Shown here piece by piece: positions 55,929-64,000 of a stretch of DNA of 64,000 nucleotides. The notes under the pieces were generated by a model. That model was not told where the DNA came from. It was given only the letters and a program-made list of their open reading frames with translations, and made no database searches. The stretch is from Pilaira anomala. Lineage: Eukaryota; Mucoromycota; Mucoromycetes; Mucorales; Mucoraceae. Made by a program: the position numbers and the translations under genes. Location: the NCBI GenBank assembly GCA_025716855.1, contig JAIXMQ010000006.1, forward strand, positions 299,501 through 363,500, written 5' to 3'. Every line of letters begins with the position of its first letter. Positions within the stretch are counted from its first letter, which is position 1.

Positions 55929-56330
55929 GGAGGGAATAACACATGATTATGGTGAAACTATCAAAATCTTGAATTAATGAGCTCACTACTGAAATAAATA
56001 AATAAAAAAAAAAAAAATCCGTTACAAAACCGTTGTATATTAAAAAAAAAAATGAACGTTTCCGTTATCCTCGTTTGGTTTCTTCGTATTCCCATCTCCC
56101 ACGTTCCTCCCCTTAAAAATATTTTTTTTTTTTTTTTTTTTTAAAAAAAATATATATATAAATACACTATTTGATTTTTTCTTTTTTTTTTTTTCTCCTC
56201 TTCTTCTTTATATCATCTTCTCTTCTTCTTTTTTTTTTATATATTTTTTTTCAAAAAAAATCAAAATCACTTTCCTTTTTATTTCATAAATTATTTTACT
56301 TTCATTCCTTTTCTCCAAAAAAAAAAAAAA
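55638..56330. promoter_or_regulatory. Divergent intergenic region upstream of the Zn2Cys6 gene
   Basis: About 690 bp between divergent genes. It has a T/A homopolymer block (about 56123-56150), an A run of about 36 (about 55891-55926), and a long pyrimidine-rich leader (56170-56330) before the Zn2Cys6 ATG. No gene recognised. Confidence 0.5.
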
Positions 56331-57446
56331 ATGTTATTCAATACAGAATCTGTTGTAACCGCCTCCGCCTCCACCGCCGCCGCTTCAGTGGTTCAAATGC
56401 CTACTGATAAAACCAGACGTAAGAGACTCAAGGTAGTAAGTGCTTGTAGTGAATGCCGTCGGAAGAAAACCAAGTGTAATGGTGAAAAACCTTGTGCAGG
56501 TTGTATTAAAACCAACATGGATTGCAAGTACTCAAACTCCCCGAAATCAAAAGTTAATAACAATAATACCTCTAATAATAATCGTCCTATCACCACTACC
56601 ACTTCTACTACAAATTATCAACGTACTGTAGTTGAAAATAATCATACCAACTCTCTTGTTTCTTCTGCTACCTCTTCTCCTATCACCACTACTACTATCA
56701 ATCCCAACACTAATACTACTACTGCTACTACTACTACTACTACTACTAATTCTGTCTCCAATAATACATCTGCAACAATTCATGCTATTGAAAATCGTTT
56801 AACTGTCATTGAAGATATTTTAAAAGTCTTGTTATTATCAACTAATAACAATGTAGTTAACACCGAACAAAATCAACAGAGAAACTCCGCTTTTCATCAT
56901 CATCACCACCACCACCATCAACAACAACAACAACAACAACATTTACAACATAAACAACAACGGAATATGCAGGTCCATTCCGGTTTATATTACGGCGAAA
57001 TGTATAATTCATCATCTAATGCTGCTACTACTACTGGTACTAGTAGTACTTTTCAACCACAACAACCATCATACCAAGAAACCAACTCTCATGTCGGTTA
57101 TCATCGGTCATTGAATAAAAGAAGACACAGTGATGATGATGATGATGAAGTAGATAGCTATTATAGTGCAACTTCCCCCACGATTGTACCACAACAATCA
57201 TCCGATATATTGGTCCGAAACCCTCCTGTGACATACAGTGTACGACTTCCTCCTCCATTAAACTATCAACCTTCTTTATCTGAATCTTCTTCTACCTCAA
57301 CTACTTCTTCTATTTGTTCATCCAATTCGTCTCCAAAGATTAATACAATTCAAACATTATTGAATAATGTAAAACAAGAAGATTTCAAGTATCATCATAG
57401 ACCTTCTGCTTTCTCTACTGTAGAAGTCGTGAATCGTTCTTATTAA
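56331..57446 (+). CDS. Zn2Cys6 binuclear-cluster transcription factor
   Basis: A single-exon, 371-residue frame. The zinc cluster is complete: Cys39, 42, 49, 55, 58 and 65 in C-x2-C-x6-C-x5-C-x2-C-x6-C, preceded by a basic TRRKRLKVV and with the usual RRKKTKC core. The rest is mostly disordered Thr/Asn/Ser and Gln/His tracts, apart from a helical AIENRLTVIEDILKVLLLS (about 150-170) that could dimerise. There is no fungal-specific regulatory middle domain, so it is a minimal member. It should bind CGG-containing sites in the nucleus; targets unknown. Confidence 0.9.
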   Translation: MLFNTESVVTASASTAAASVVQMPTDKTRRKRLKVVSACSECRRKKTKCNGEKPCAGCIKTNMDCKYSNSPKSKVNNNNTSNNNRPITTTTSTTNYQRTVVENNHTNSLVSSATSSPITTTTINPNTNTTTATTTTTTTNSVSNNTSATIHAIENRLTVIEDILKVLLLSTNNNVVNTEQNQQRNSAFHHHHHHHHQQQQQQQHLQHKQQRNMQVHSGLYYGEMYNSSSNAATTTGTSSTFQPQQPSYQETNSHVGYHRSLNKRRHSDDDDDEVDSYYSATSPTIVPQQSSDILVRNPPVTYSVRLPPPLNYQPSLSESSSTSTTSSICSSNSSPKINTIQTLLNNVKQEDFKYHHRPSAFSTVEVVNRSY

Positions 57447-57962
57447 AATCTCTTTTCTTTTCGTTATACCCCTCTTCTTTTTTTTTTTTTTTGTGAATAA
57501 AAAAAAAATAAAATAAATAAAATACTTCATTTAATATCAAAAAAAAAAAAAAAAAAAAAGCTTAAAGGAACCTTTCAATTGAGTTCTAATAAACTCCAAA
57601 TTCTGGCATAATAATAGACTTTTATTTTAGATTACAAGTCAGCGGTCCGTGGTTTTATATGTGTGTGCCACCTTACTAATAAACACACACCGCGCACTTG
57701 GCCGTGTTTATAAATCTACTAATAATACCTTTTCATCAATCTAGTTCCTTTTCTAATATTGGAAAAACCGGAAAAAAAAAAAAAAAAAAAACTGAATAAA
57801 TGCCATCATCTTTCGTATGCGTTATACGATCTCGGGATATCTATCACCGAAACTTGATAACATTTGATCTCGGGATTTCTACTATACATACAATGTTTTA
57901 ATACGAGGAGAGGGAAGAAAAGGAGATGAAAAAAAAAGAGGAGTAGAAGAGAGAATGATATG

Positions 57963-57996
<34 letters not shown>

Positions 57997-58716
57997 GCAT
58001 AACCTGTTATGTAGCGTTTGAAAAAATCCAACTTTTTTTCTTTTGTATCATTTTATACAACATACTTCGGAATCAACTTTAAAGAATGTTTCCAAAATAA
58101 CAACTTATTCAAGCTGTCACACGACGCTCTCACTCCTGAACAAACTCCTTTATCCGTCGTGTTTATTAAACAACTCACTCCTCTCTTCTTTTAAAAAAGA
58201 TCACTCGGATAAACAATTTGGGGAAAACCGAAAACCCTTTTTGTGATATCCATTAAAAAAAAACCGCGTTTATAAAAAAGAGAGTTATTGCTGTTGTCGT
58301 AGAGCGCTTTTAAATCTACTTGTCCTTTCGATATAATTTTGGGGGGGGGGATCGATACGCGCACCACTTTCGCACACCACGAGTATTGTGTAGGATTGGT
58401 TTTACGAACCCTTGTCTGATATTTTAGGTCTTCTGTCAGTCCTAAAAATAATAAGACAACAGTTTATATAATAACTCGAGGATTTGTTTATCTGTGCCAA
58501 TGGATCAGTGGTGCCTGTTTTAATTTTCTGGGACTACTTTTTTATTTAAAAAAAAAACAAAAGAGGCAGAAAAACTTTTTTAATATTTTACAAGTATACA
58601 AATATAATCTTTTTTAATTCTTTTTGTTTGCATAAATCTTGGCAGTAAAAGGCCTATAATAAATACAAGTAAATAAATATACATGGAAACAAAAAAAAAA
58701 AAAAATCATAATTCAC
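57447..58716. other. Intergenic region with paired GATCTCGGGAT motifs
   Basis: About 1.27 kb with no gene recognised. GATCTCGGGATATCTA (57828) and GATCTCGGGATTTCTA (57866) form a near-identical direct repeat 38 bp apart, beside a small palindrome CGTATGCGTTATACG (57814-57828). A T run of about 29 lies near 57966, and G9 at about 58341. The PEMT 3' end is at the right. Confidence 0.55.
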
Positions 58717-59396
58717 TTACTCTTCAAATGTCAAAGCAACCTTGTATACTAAATAGACAATGGCAGTCAAGAGAACACCAGCGGGCTTACCATACCTATA
58801 ACCTTTTTTTAATTACACCTCTCTCTCTGTAAATAAATCCCAAAACTTACCATAAAGCAGTAGCTAAAAAGGTACATGTAGATCCAACATACATAGGGTT
58901 ATCACATACGTTGAAAGGGAATCCTGTAACACGTTCCTTCATCAAGATACCGAAATAATCACCTACATACAAAAATAAATCAATACAATTTTTTCTATAC
59001 TACATTTTTTTTTTTTTTTTGACATCCTTACCGAGATAAGTACCAGTAACTCCAAGAGCCCACATAGATGATAACACAAGCACATTACCAGTAATAAACA
59101 ATAATCCGGCAGAGATTTGAACAATTTCTTGATCAAAGAAAGGATGAGAAGGTTGTGCAGCTAATGCGTTATGATACCTAACAATATTATCAGTTAATAT
59201 ATACAGTTATCATTTTTTTTTTTTTTTTTTGTATGTATCACACTTTACAAATAATCTCTAGTAAGTCCTAAAGTGAAGATAGTCACTGCTAAACCGTAAC
59301 AACCGTACTTTGCATTACCACCAGCCAATTTGGTCAATACTTTCTTATTGTATTCTATATATAAATATGATAAGCTATTTGTTTCAAGAGAACGCT

Positions 59397-59446
<50 letters not shown>

Positions 59447-59549
59447 CTCTAGCAACCGTGTTCCAAAAGATAGGATTGAACAAGATATGTGCAAGTGCAA
59501 AATAAAATGTAGGTTGAGTATAATCGACAAGTGTACTGATAGTAGTCAT
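58717..59549 (-). CDS. OPI3: Phospholipid methyltransferase (Opi3/PEMT type)
   Basis: Five exons (59549-59444, 59354-59249, 59177-59032, 58962-58851, 58795-58717) give 182 residues. It is a small integral membrane enzyme with about four hydrophobic segments. The diagnostic region spans [40 protein letters not shown] and [20 protein letters not shown], matching phosphatidyl-N-methylethanolamine methyltransferase (Opi3) of fungi. It uses S-adenosylmethionine to complete phosphatidylcholine synthesis in the endoplasmic reticulum. Every splice junction is in frame and junction residues match the family. It lies tandem to EF3 on the same strand. Confidence 0.93.
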
Positions 59550-59956
59550 TTTATATTATTTATTAAAAAAAAATAAAAAAAAGAAGAAAAGGGAAGAAAT
59601 ACAATTATGACGAATTATATAAACCTTCTTCAAGCAACTGAGCTTCAATAAATTTCTCTTTTAAACGTGGGTAACTCTACGTGGCGTTTTTCCAACAAAT
59701 CAATGTACACATACATACACTTTTTGTTCAACACGGATTAAAAGTACAGTCATATTTACATCTTTCATAAGCTATAACAGTTTTAAAAATAACAATTAAA
59801 AAATGAAGCAGTAACATATGTAAATAACAAAACTCTATAGGAAAGAGTTTTTTGAAAGGATTTTATTTTTTTTTTAAATTCATTTTTAAAAGAGAAAAGA
59901 AGGAGGGAGGGAGGGGGGTGGGGTGATAAATATACAAATAAAAATAGAGAGGACTT
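59550..59956. promoter_or_regulatory. Intergenic region upstream of the phospholipid methyltransferase
   Basis: About 400 bp, AT-rich, with a purine-rich GGAGGGAGGGAGGGGGG stretch (about 59900) at the EF3 3' end. It must contain the EF3 terminator and the methyltransferase promoter. No gene recognised. Confidence 0.5.
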
Positions 59957-62900
59957 TTACAATTCTTCATCTGTAGTATAAACTTCTTCACCACGTTTAC
60001 GACGTTCCATACGATCCTTCTTCTTCTTACGAAGTTCCTTAGAAGACAATTTCTTCTTCTTTTGAGATGCCTTAATGGTATTACCTTGACCATCCACTTG
60101 ATCTTCTTGATCTTCTTCTTCAATCTTGGTTGTACCATTACCAGAGACCCAATTATGACCAGAGGGAGTCAAACGACCTTCATCCACCTTCCAAACTTCA
60201 TTACAAAGCGCTTCACTGAACTCACGATTATGGGTCACAATCACAACACCACCACCGTACTCTCGAATAGCAGTTGCAAGTGCACCAAGGGATTCACGAT
60301 CCAAATAATTTGTAGGTTCATCCAAGACCAACATATGAGGTTTATTCCACATGGCAGCACCAATGACCAATTTGACCTTTTGTCCACCCGAGAGACCACG
60401 AATATGAGAATGAGATGCAAATTCAGGTTCAAGACCGACTTCTTCCAAATGTTTTTCAATTTCCTTAGCCGTCAAAGGTCGATTCAATCCCATCTTGGCT
60501 GCTTCAGCTGAATCCACTTCTGCAATGAGCTTACCGAATCCCATGTCCTCAAGCTTTTGACGAGAGATCCAGGTATTATCCACACTTGATCGACCTACCC
60601 AAGAGACTTCATATTCATAACTTTGCTTGAGTTTACGACGACCTACGAGTTCTTCAACCACACGCTTCTCTCCATCAATGATAAATACTTGTTGCATCAC
60701 CTTCTTATTCGCATCACCATGCATACGATCATTCTTATCAAGTTCTTCTCGATCTTCACCCGTTGCATAACGCCATTGAATATATTCATTGGGTGTACTA
60801 TCCAAATGTTGTTCAATATGATGGAAAGCGTGTTGAGCGACATAAGCAATACGTAAATTAGGATGCTTCCAAACTGTACCCACTTCAGACTCAAGTTCAC
60901 CTGTCAACAACTTGATCAAGGTTGACTTACCAGCACCATTAGGTCCAATCACAGCAACACGAGAAGCAAGAGAACATTGCATAGAGATATCAATCAATTG
61001 TTTCTTGGAGGAACCAGGGTATTGGAAATCCACATTCTTCATCTTCAAGATAGCACGTTCCTTTGTCTTGATACCTTCCAAGTATCCAGGCTCAGGGAAA
61101 TGGAACACAGATTGAGCAGCACCCAAAGAATAATAAGCAGCAGCACGAGGTACCTTCTTGACAAATTCTGACAGATTACCCTTGTATCGTTTCAACTTGT
61201 AGTTACCTTCATAATGAATAATATCAGTACACACATGATCAAGGAATCCACTATCATGAGAAACAATGATCGATGTCACGGTCTTGAGACCCAAGAGATA
61301 GTTTTCTAACCAGGCAACATTCACTACATCCAAATGATTTGTAGGTTCATCCAACAACAAGATATCTGCATTCATCAACATAGCACGAGCTAAAGCCAAC
61401 TTCATCTTCCAACCACCTGAGAGTGATCCAATCGCTTGATGATTGACCATTTCATCCGTGAAACCATAGTTCTTTAAGATACGTGCAATCTCAGCCTTAT
61501 CACGACACTCAACACCATCTGAATCATAAATGAAATCCACCAACCCAGTATCTGCCTCCGACCCATCAATATCATGTTCAACATAGACGGTCTTCAACAC
61601 ACTTCGAGGAGGGAACCCTTCCACCTGTTCATTCGCAATGGCTCGCATCAAAGTAGATTTACCACACCCATTGGCTCCACAAAGACCATATCTTCTACCA
61701 CGCATCAAACGAAGATGAGTACGATTCAATAAAATCTTGGCACCATAAGCAAGCGAGAACTCACAATTACAAAGTTCTTCACCTTCTTCCAACTCTTCTT
61801 CTTCACCTGACTTGGGTGCAATGGCTTCTTCACAACTAGCAAGGGCAGCTAAAGCAAGCTTTTCAGCAGATGCTTCGGTCTCTTCACCTCCATCTTCATG
61901 TTCACGACCTGTCACAAGTAACCAAGTAGCAGAATGAGGACTCAAGGAGGCAATCCAGGCATTACGATCAAAATCACGTGCAAGCACTAAAGCCAAAGCA
62001 AGATTCGACATGTATTTACGAACAGGAGCAAAGAAACCTTCCAATTTGGTAGGCATCAATTTATCTAGAGTAGCATAGACCTTTTCACGCTTTTGATCAT
62101 TGGTCAATACCGTGGCCGCCACCTCTTGACCACCACCACATTTCTTGAGTGTTTCCACGGCCTTTTGAACCACCCCACGACATTCCGGATCGGCCACGAC
62201 TTCATGCACGTGTTCAAGAGCAGGTAACAACAAAGGTAAAAAGGGAGCAGCGACCTCTGGATCATCTACGAGTTTACACATGTTATCAATAATTAAAGCT
62301 GATTTACGTTTAATACTCGTTTGTCTTTCACGTAAGCCACGACCCAAGAGAGGTACCATGAGGGCCAAGGTACCACTATCGACTTCTTGTACAAAGGTCG
62401 TTGCACCCAACTGATGAATGATTTCTGGAACGGATTCAGGATGATTAATACAGTTGATGACGGCAGGGATAAATCGTTCAATATCCTTGTTATCCAAAAG
62501 AGCCGTGGTGGTTGTCATACATTGTGTAGCGGCTTGTTTGACCTCAGGCTTCGTATCCCACATACAATCCGAAAGGACAGGAATCATGACGGGTAAACAA
62601 GCCAAGACTTGCATTGGGTTCAAGGTAGCTAAAAGTTCAAGGATCTCAAGTGCAAGCATCTTGGTCTGCCACTTCTTGGAATTCTCCAGACCCTCTAAAG
62701 CATAGGTGACTACATTTCGTGTAGCGATTGGGTTTAAGGCCTTGACCAGGTTACGAGCTAATTCGGCCGATTGAGTAGCGACTTTTTTATCCTTGGCGGC
62801 CTGAAGATCCAAAAGAGGAGACAAGAGCGTGATGAGATGAGGTTCAAGTTGACCACGAAGTAAAGCATTTGAACCTAAAAGAGCTTGAGCTAATTCCAAT

Positions 62901-63217
62901 GCACCCAAGACTTGAGGGGATCGAATTTTCTTGGCGAATAATTCAGTCGATACCGCAGGCCAGAGATGAGCTCCCTTTAAAGCACGTACACCGTAATGAT
63001 TGGCAAAGGCGGCACATTCTTCTGCAAGTCCCTTTCTTTCGGTTTCTTCTGTACTTGAAAGTAATTTACCTAAAAGTTGCTTGGATTCTTCCGCTTCCTT
63101 TTCTCCAATACGCACACGCTTAGGCTTTTGAAGTGCAGTAAGTGAACGACGTTTGGATCGATCAGCTGCTTTCGCTGCTCCTGCCGCTGTACTTGTATCA
63201 GGCATATTGTAATCCAT
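59957..63217 (-). CDS. YEF3: Translation elongation factor 3 (EF3)
   Basis: A single-exon protein of 1086 residues. The order matches EF3: N-terminal HEAT repeats (about 45-370), a four-helix bundle, ABC1 with Walker A GANGCGKST (about 516), signature LSGGWKMKLALARAM (about 599) and Walker B LLLDEPTNHLD (about 622), ABC2 with Walker A GPNGAGKST (about 760), a chromodomain-type insertion (LVGRRKLKQSYEYEVSWVG, about 854-890), signature LSGGQKVKLVIGAAMW (about 943), Walker B VLDEPTNYLD (about 967), and a Lys-rich C-terminus. EF3 is the fungal ribosome ATPase needed for release of E-site tRNA. The long intronless, G+C-richer frame suits a highly expressed gene. Confidence 0.97.
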   Translation of the reverse strand: MDYNMPDTSTAAGAAKAADRSKRRSLTALQKPKRVRIGEKEAEESKQLLGKLLSSTEETERKGLAEECAAFANHYGVRALKGAHLWPAVSTELFAKKIRSPQVLGALELAQALLGSNALLRGQLEPHLITLLSPLLDLQAAKDKKVATQSAELARNLVKALNPIATRNVVTYALEGLENSKKWQTKMLALEILELLATLNPMQVLACLPVMIPVLSDCMWDTKPEVKQAATQCMTTTTALLDNKDIERFIPAVINCINHPESVPEIIHQLGATTFVQEVDSGTLALMVPLLGRGLRERQTSIKRKSALIIDNMCKLVDDPEVAAPFLPLLLPALEHVHEVVADPECRGVVQKAVETLKKCGGGQEVAATVLTNDQKREKVYATLDKLMPTKLEGFFAPVRKYMSNLALALVLARDFDRNAWIASLSPHSATWLLVTGREHEDGGEETEASAEKLALAALASCEEAIAPKSGEEEELEEGEELCNCEFSLAYGAKILLNRTHLRLMRGRRYGLCGANGCGKSTLMRAIANEQVEGFPPRSVLKTVYVEHDIDGSEADTGLVDFIYDSDGVECRDKAEIARILKNYGFTDEMVNHQAIGSLSGGWKMKLALARAMLMNADILLLDEPTNHLDVVNVAWLENYLLGLKTVTSIIVSHDSGFLDHVCTDIIHYEGNYKLKRYKGNLSEFVKKVPRAAAYYSLGAAQSVFHFPEPGYLEGIKTKERAILKMKNVDFQYPGSSKKQLIDISMQCSLASRVAVIGPNGAGKSTLIKLLTGELESEVGTVWKHPNLRIAYVAQHAFHHIEQHLDSTPNEYIQWRYATGEDREELDKNDRMHGDANKKVMQQVFIIDGEKRVVEELVGRRKLKQSYEYEVSWVGRSSVDNTWISRQKLEDMGFGKLIAEVDSAEAAKMGLNRPLTAKEIEKHLEEVGLEPEFASHSHIRGLSGGQKVKLVIGAAMWNKPHMLVLDEPTNYLDRESLGALATAIREYGGGVVIVTHNREFSEALCNEVWKVDEGRLTPSGHNWVSGNGTTKIEEEDQEDQVDGQGNTIKASQKKKKLSSKELRKKKKDRMERRKRGEEVYTTDEEL

Positions 63218-63454
63218 CTTTTTTTTTTGATAAAAGTATTTTTTTTTTCGTGAAAAAGATAAAAAGAAAAAAAAAACGATAAAAAAAAAAGTGGGTTCAC
63301 GTTTAAATAAAAAGCTTGGGAACTTTTTATTATTATTTCAAATTCCGTAATAGGGTTGGATCAATATTTTTATTTTTGTTTTGCATGAAACACACACACA
63401 CAAGAGAAAAAAAATAGGGATGGTTTCACTGAAAAAAAAAAAAAAAATTTTTTT
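63218..63454. promoter_or_regulatory. EF3 upstream region
   Basis: About 240 bp of AT-rich DNA with A/T runs and a CA tract (about 63392-63403) between the stop of the Ste50-like gene and the EF3 start. It must contain the EF3 core promoter. Confidence 0.5.
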
Positions 63455-63659
63455 TTAGGAAGGGCCATTATTAATAGAAAAGATAGCATTTACTACAGCA
63501 CTATCAAGACCTAATTCGTTATTATATTCAGTTTTCTTTGTAGCTTGTCTCTTTGGTGATGTAGAAGAAGAAGAAGAAGAAGTGATGGTTGTAGGAGAAG
63601 AAATACTTGAAGACATAACAGGTATCACAACTTCAAACCCGACTTTTCCTGATGTAATC

Positions 63660-63695
<36 letters not shown>

Positions 63696-64000
63696 GGTTG
63701 TGGTTGTGGTTGCGGTTGCTGTTGTGGTTGTGGTTGCTGTTGTGGCTTTGGTGGTGCGGGTCTTGGATGACTATAATTTGGTGGAATAAATGGTTTATTA
63801 TCTTTTACGTGTTTTAAAACAAAGACAGGATTTTGTTTTGCATCTTTTAACTTTTGAGATATCCGAAGTGGTCTTTCATCATATCCAAGTGCTCTTTCTT
63901 GCATATTCTCTTTTCCTCCATATTGTATCCATAATGCATATTGTTGCCAATCACTCACCACGTTATATTTTTTCAACGCCGAACAAATCACCTTGCTCGT
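63455..64000 (-). CDS. Ste50-like Ras-association adaptor, C-terminal part (5' end beyond window)
   Basis: The frame is open to the right edge, giving the last 181 residues. Residues near the edge form the second half of a Ras-association domain: TSKVICSALKKYNVVSDWQQ, YALWIQYGGKENMQERALGY, DERPLRISQKLKDAKQNPVF and VLKHVKDN. This is the pattern of the C-terminal RA domain of Ste50-type adaptors, which link Cdc42/Opy2 to the MAPKKK Ste11 in mating, filamentation and osmotic signalling. A long Gln/Pro repeat and Ser/Thr-rich tail follow. The N-terminal SAM domain, expected of Ste50, is off the window, so the identity is probable, not certain. Confidence 0.75.

Noticed and set aside
59310..59576. 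Plus-strand frame with a Phe run over the PEMT gene
   Set aside because: Antisense to well-supported PEMT exons and driven by an intronic T tract.
60062..60511. 149-codon plus-strand frame antisense to EF3
   Set aside because: Shadow of the highly conserved EF3 coding sequence; no family features of its own.
63582..63770. Cys-rich plus-strand frame (runs of Cys and Gly)
   Set aside because: Antisense of the CAA/CAG-type Gln/Pro repeat in the Ste50-like gene; not a real cysteine-rich protein.
1..64000. CRISPR arrays, bacterial operons, rRNA genes
   Set aside because: Spliceosomal introns and fungal gene families throughout; repeats are microsatellites or a minisatellite, with no regular spacer architecture.

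Overview
The window is nuclear DNA from a filamentous fungus, most likely an early-diverging Mucoromycota (Mucorales-type) species. The reasons are: very AT-rich intergenic DNA full of A/T homopolymers; genes cut by many short (about 45-100 bp) GT-AG introns with GTAAGT-type donors; translation elongation factor 3; a Mucorales-like delta-12 fatty acid desaturase; Zn2Cys6 and CREB/ATF bZIP regulators; and a 7TM-RGS protein. I cannot name a species. No tRNA, rRNA, CRISPR array, virus or intact transposon was recognised. Gene models were built by hand: for every multi-exon gene I chose splice sites that keep the frame and checked that summed exon lengths are divisible by three.

Layout, left to right. 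0-10.7 kb: bZIP factor (-), single-pass membrane protein (+), cyclin L-like (-), a tandem pair of Sulfotransfer_4 genes (+), a degenerate inverted-repeat element, an EF-hand mitochondrial carrier (+) and Arp2/3 subunit ARPC1 (-). 10.7-14.3 kb is gene-poor, with decayed coding remnants and a tiny secreted knottin-like cysteine-rich peptide gene. 14.3-17.2 kb: FKBP12 (+) and an APC amino-acid permease (-). 17.2-20.3 kb is empty apart from microsatellites. 20.3-24.9 kb: an acidic unknown protein (+), Mpp10 (-) and a phytanoyl-CoA dioxygenase-like enzyme (+). 25.9-34.1 kb: unknown helical protein (-), Tim10 (-), Hpc2/ubinuclein (-), mitofusin Fzo1 (+), She9/Mdm33 (-). 37.1-40.7 kb: INCENP (+) and delta-12 desaturase (-). 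40.7-44.5 kb: a degenerate minisatellite and a decayed NDUFAF7-like gene. 44.8-50.3 kb: 7TM-RGS (-), a coiled-coil protein with an 8-nt microexon (-), FYVE-type zinc finger protein (+), PPIL3-type cyclophilin (-). 50.7-55.6 kb: Trm5 (+), a decayed tandem copy of Trm5, and a TPMT-family methyltransferase (-). 56.3-64 kb: Zn2Cys6 factor (+), Opi3-type phospholipid methyltransferase (-), EF3 (-) and the C-terminal part of a Ste50-like RA-domain adaptor (-) that runs off the right edge.

The genes are ordinary eukaryotic single-gene units, not an operon. A mitochondrial theme recurs (carrier, Tim10, Fzo1, She9, NDUFAF7 remnant). Fzo1 and She9, both shaping mitochondrial membranes, are convergent with about 40 bp between stop codons. 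The observations most worth a second look are the knottin-like peptide gene (13554-13724), the 8-nt microexon (47279-47286), the decayed Trm5 duplicate (53519-54543), the NDUFAF7-like gene without its catalytic core (43739-44547), the minisatellite open in several frames (42596-43075), and the inverted-repeat element (6704-7231).
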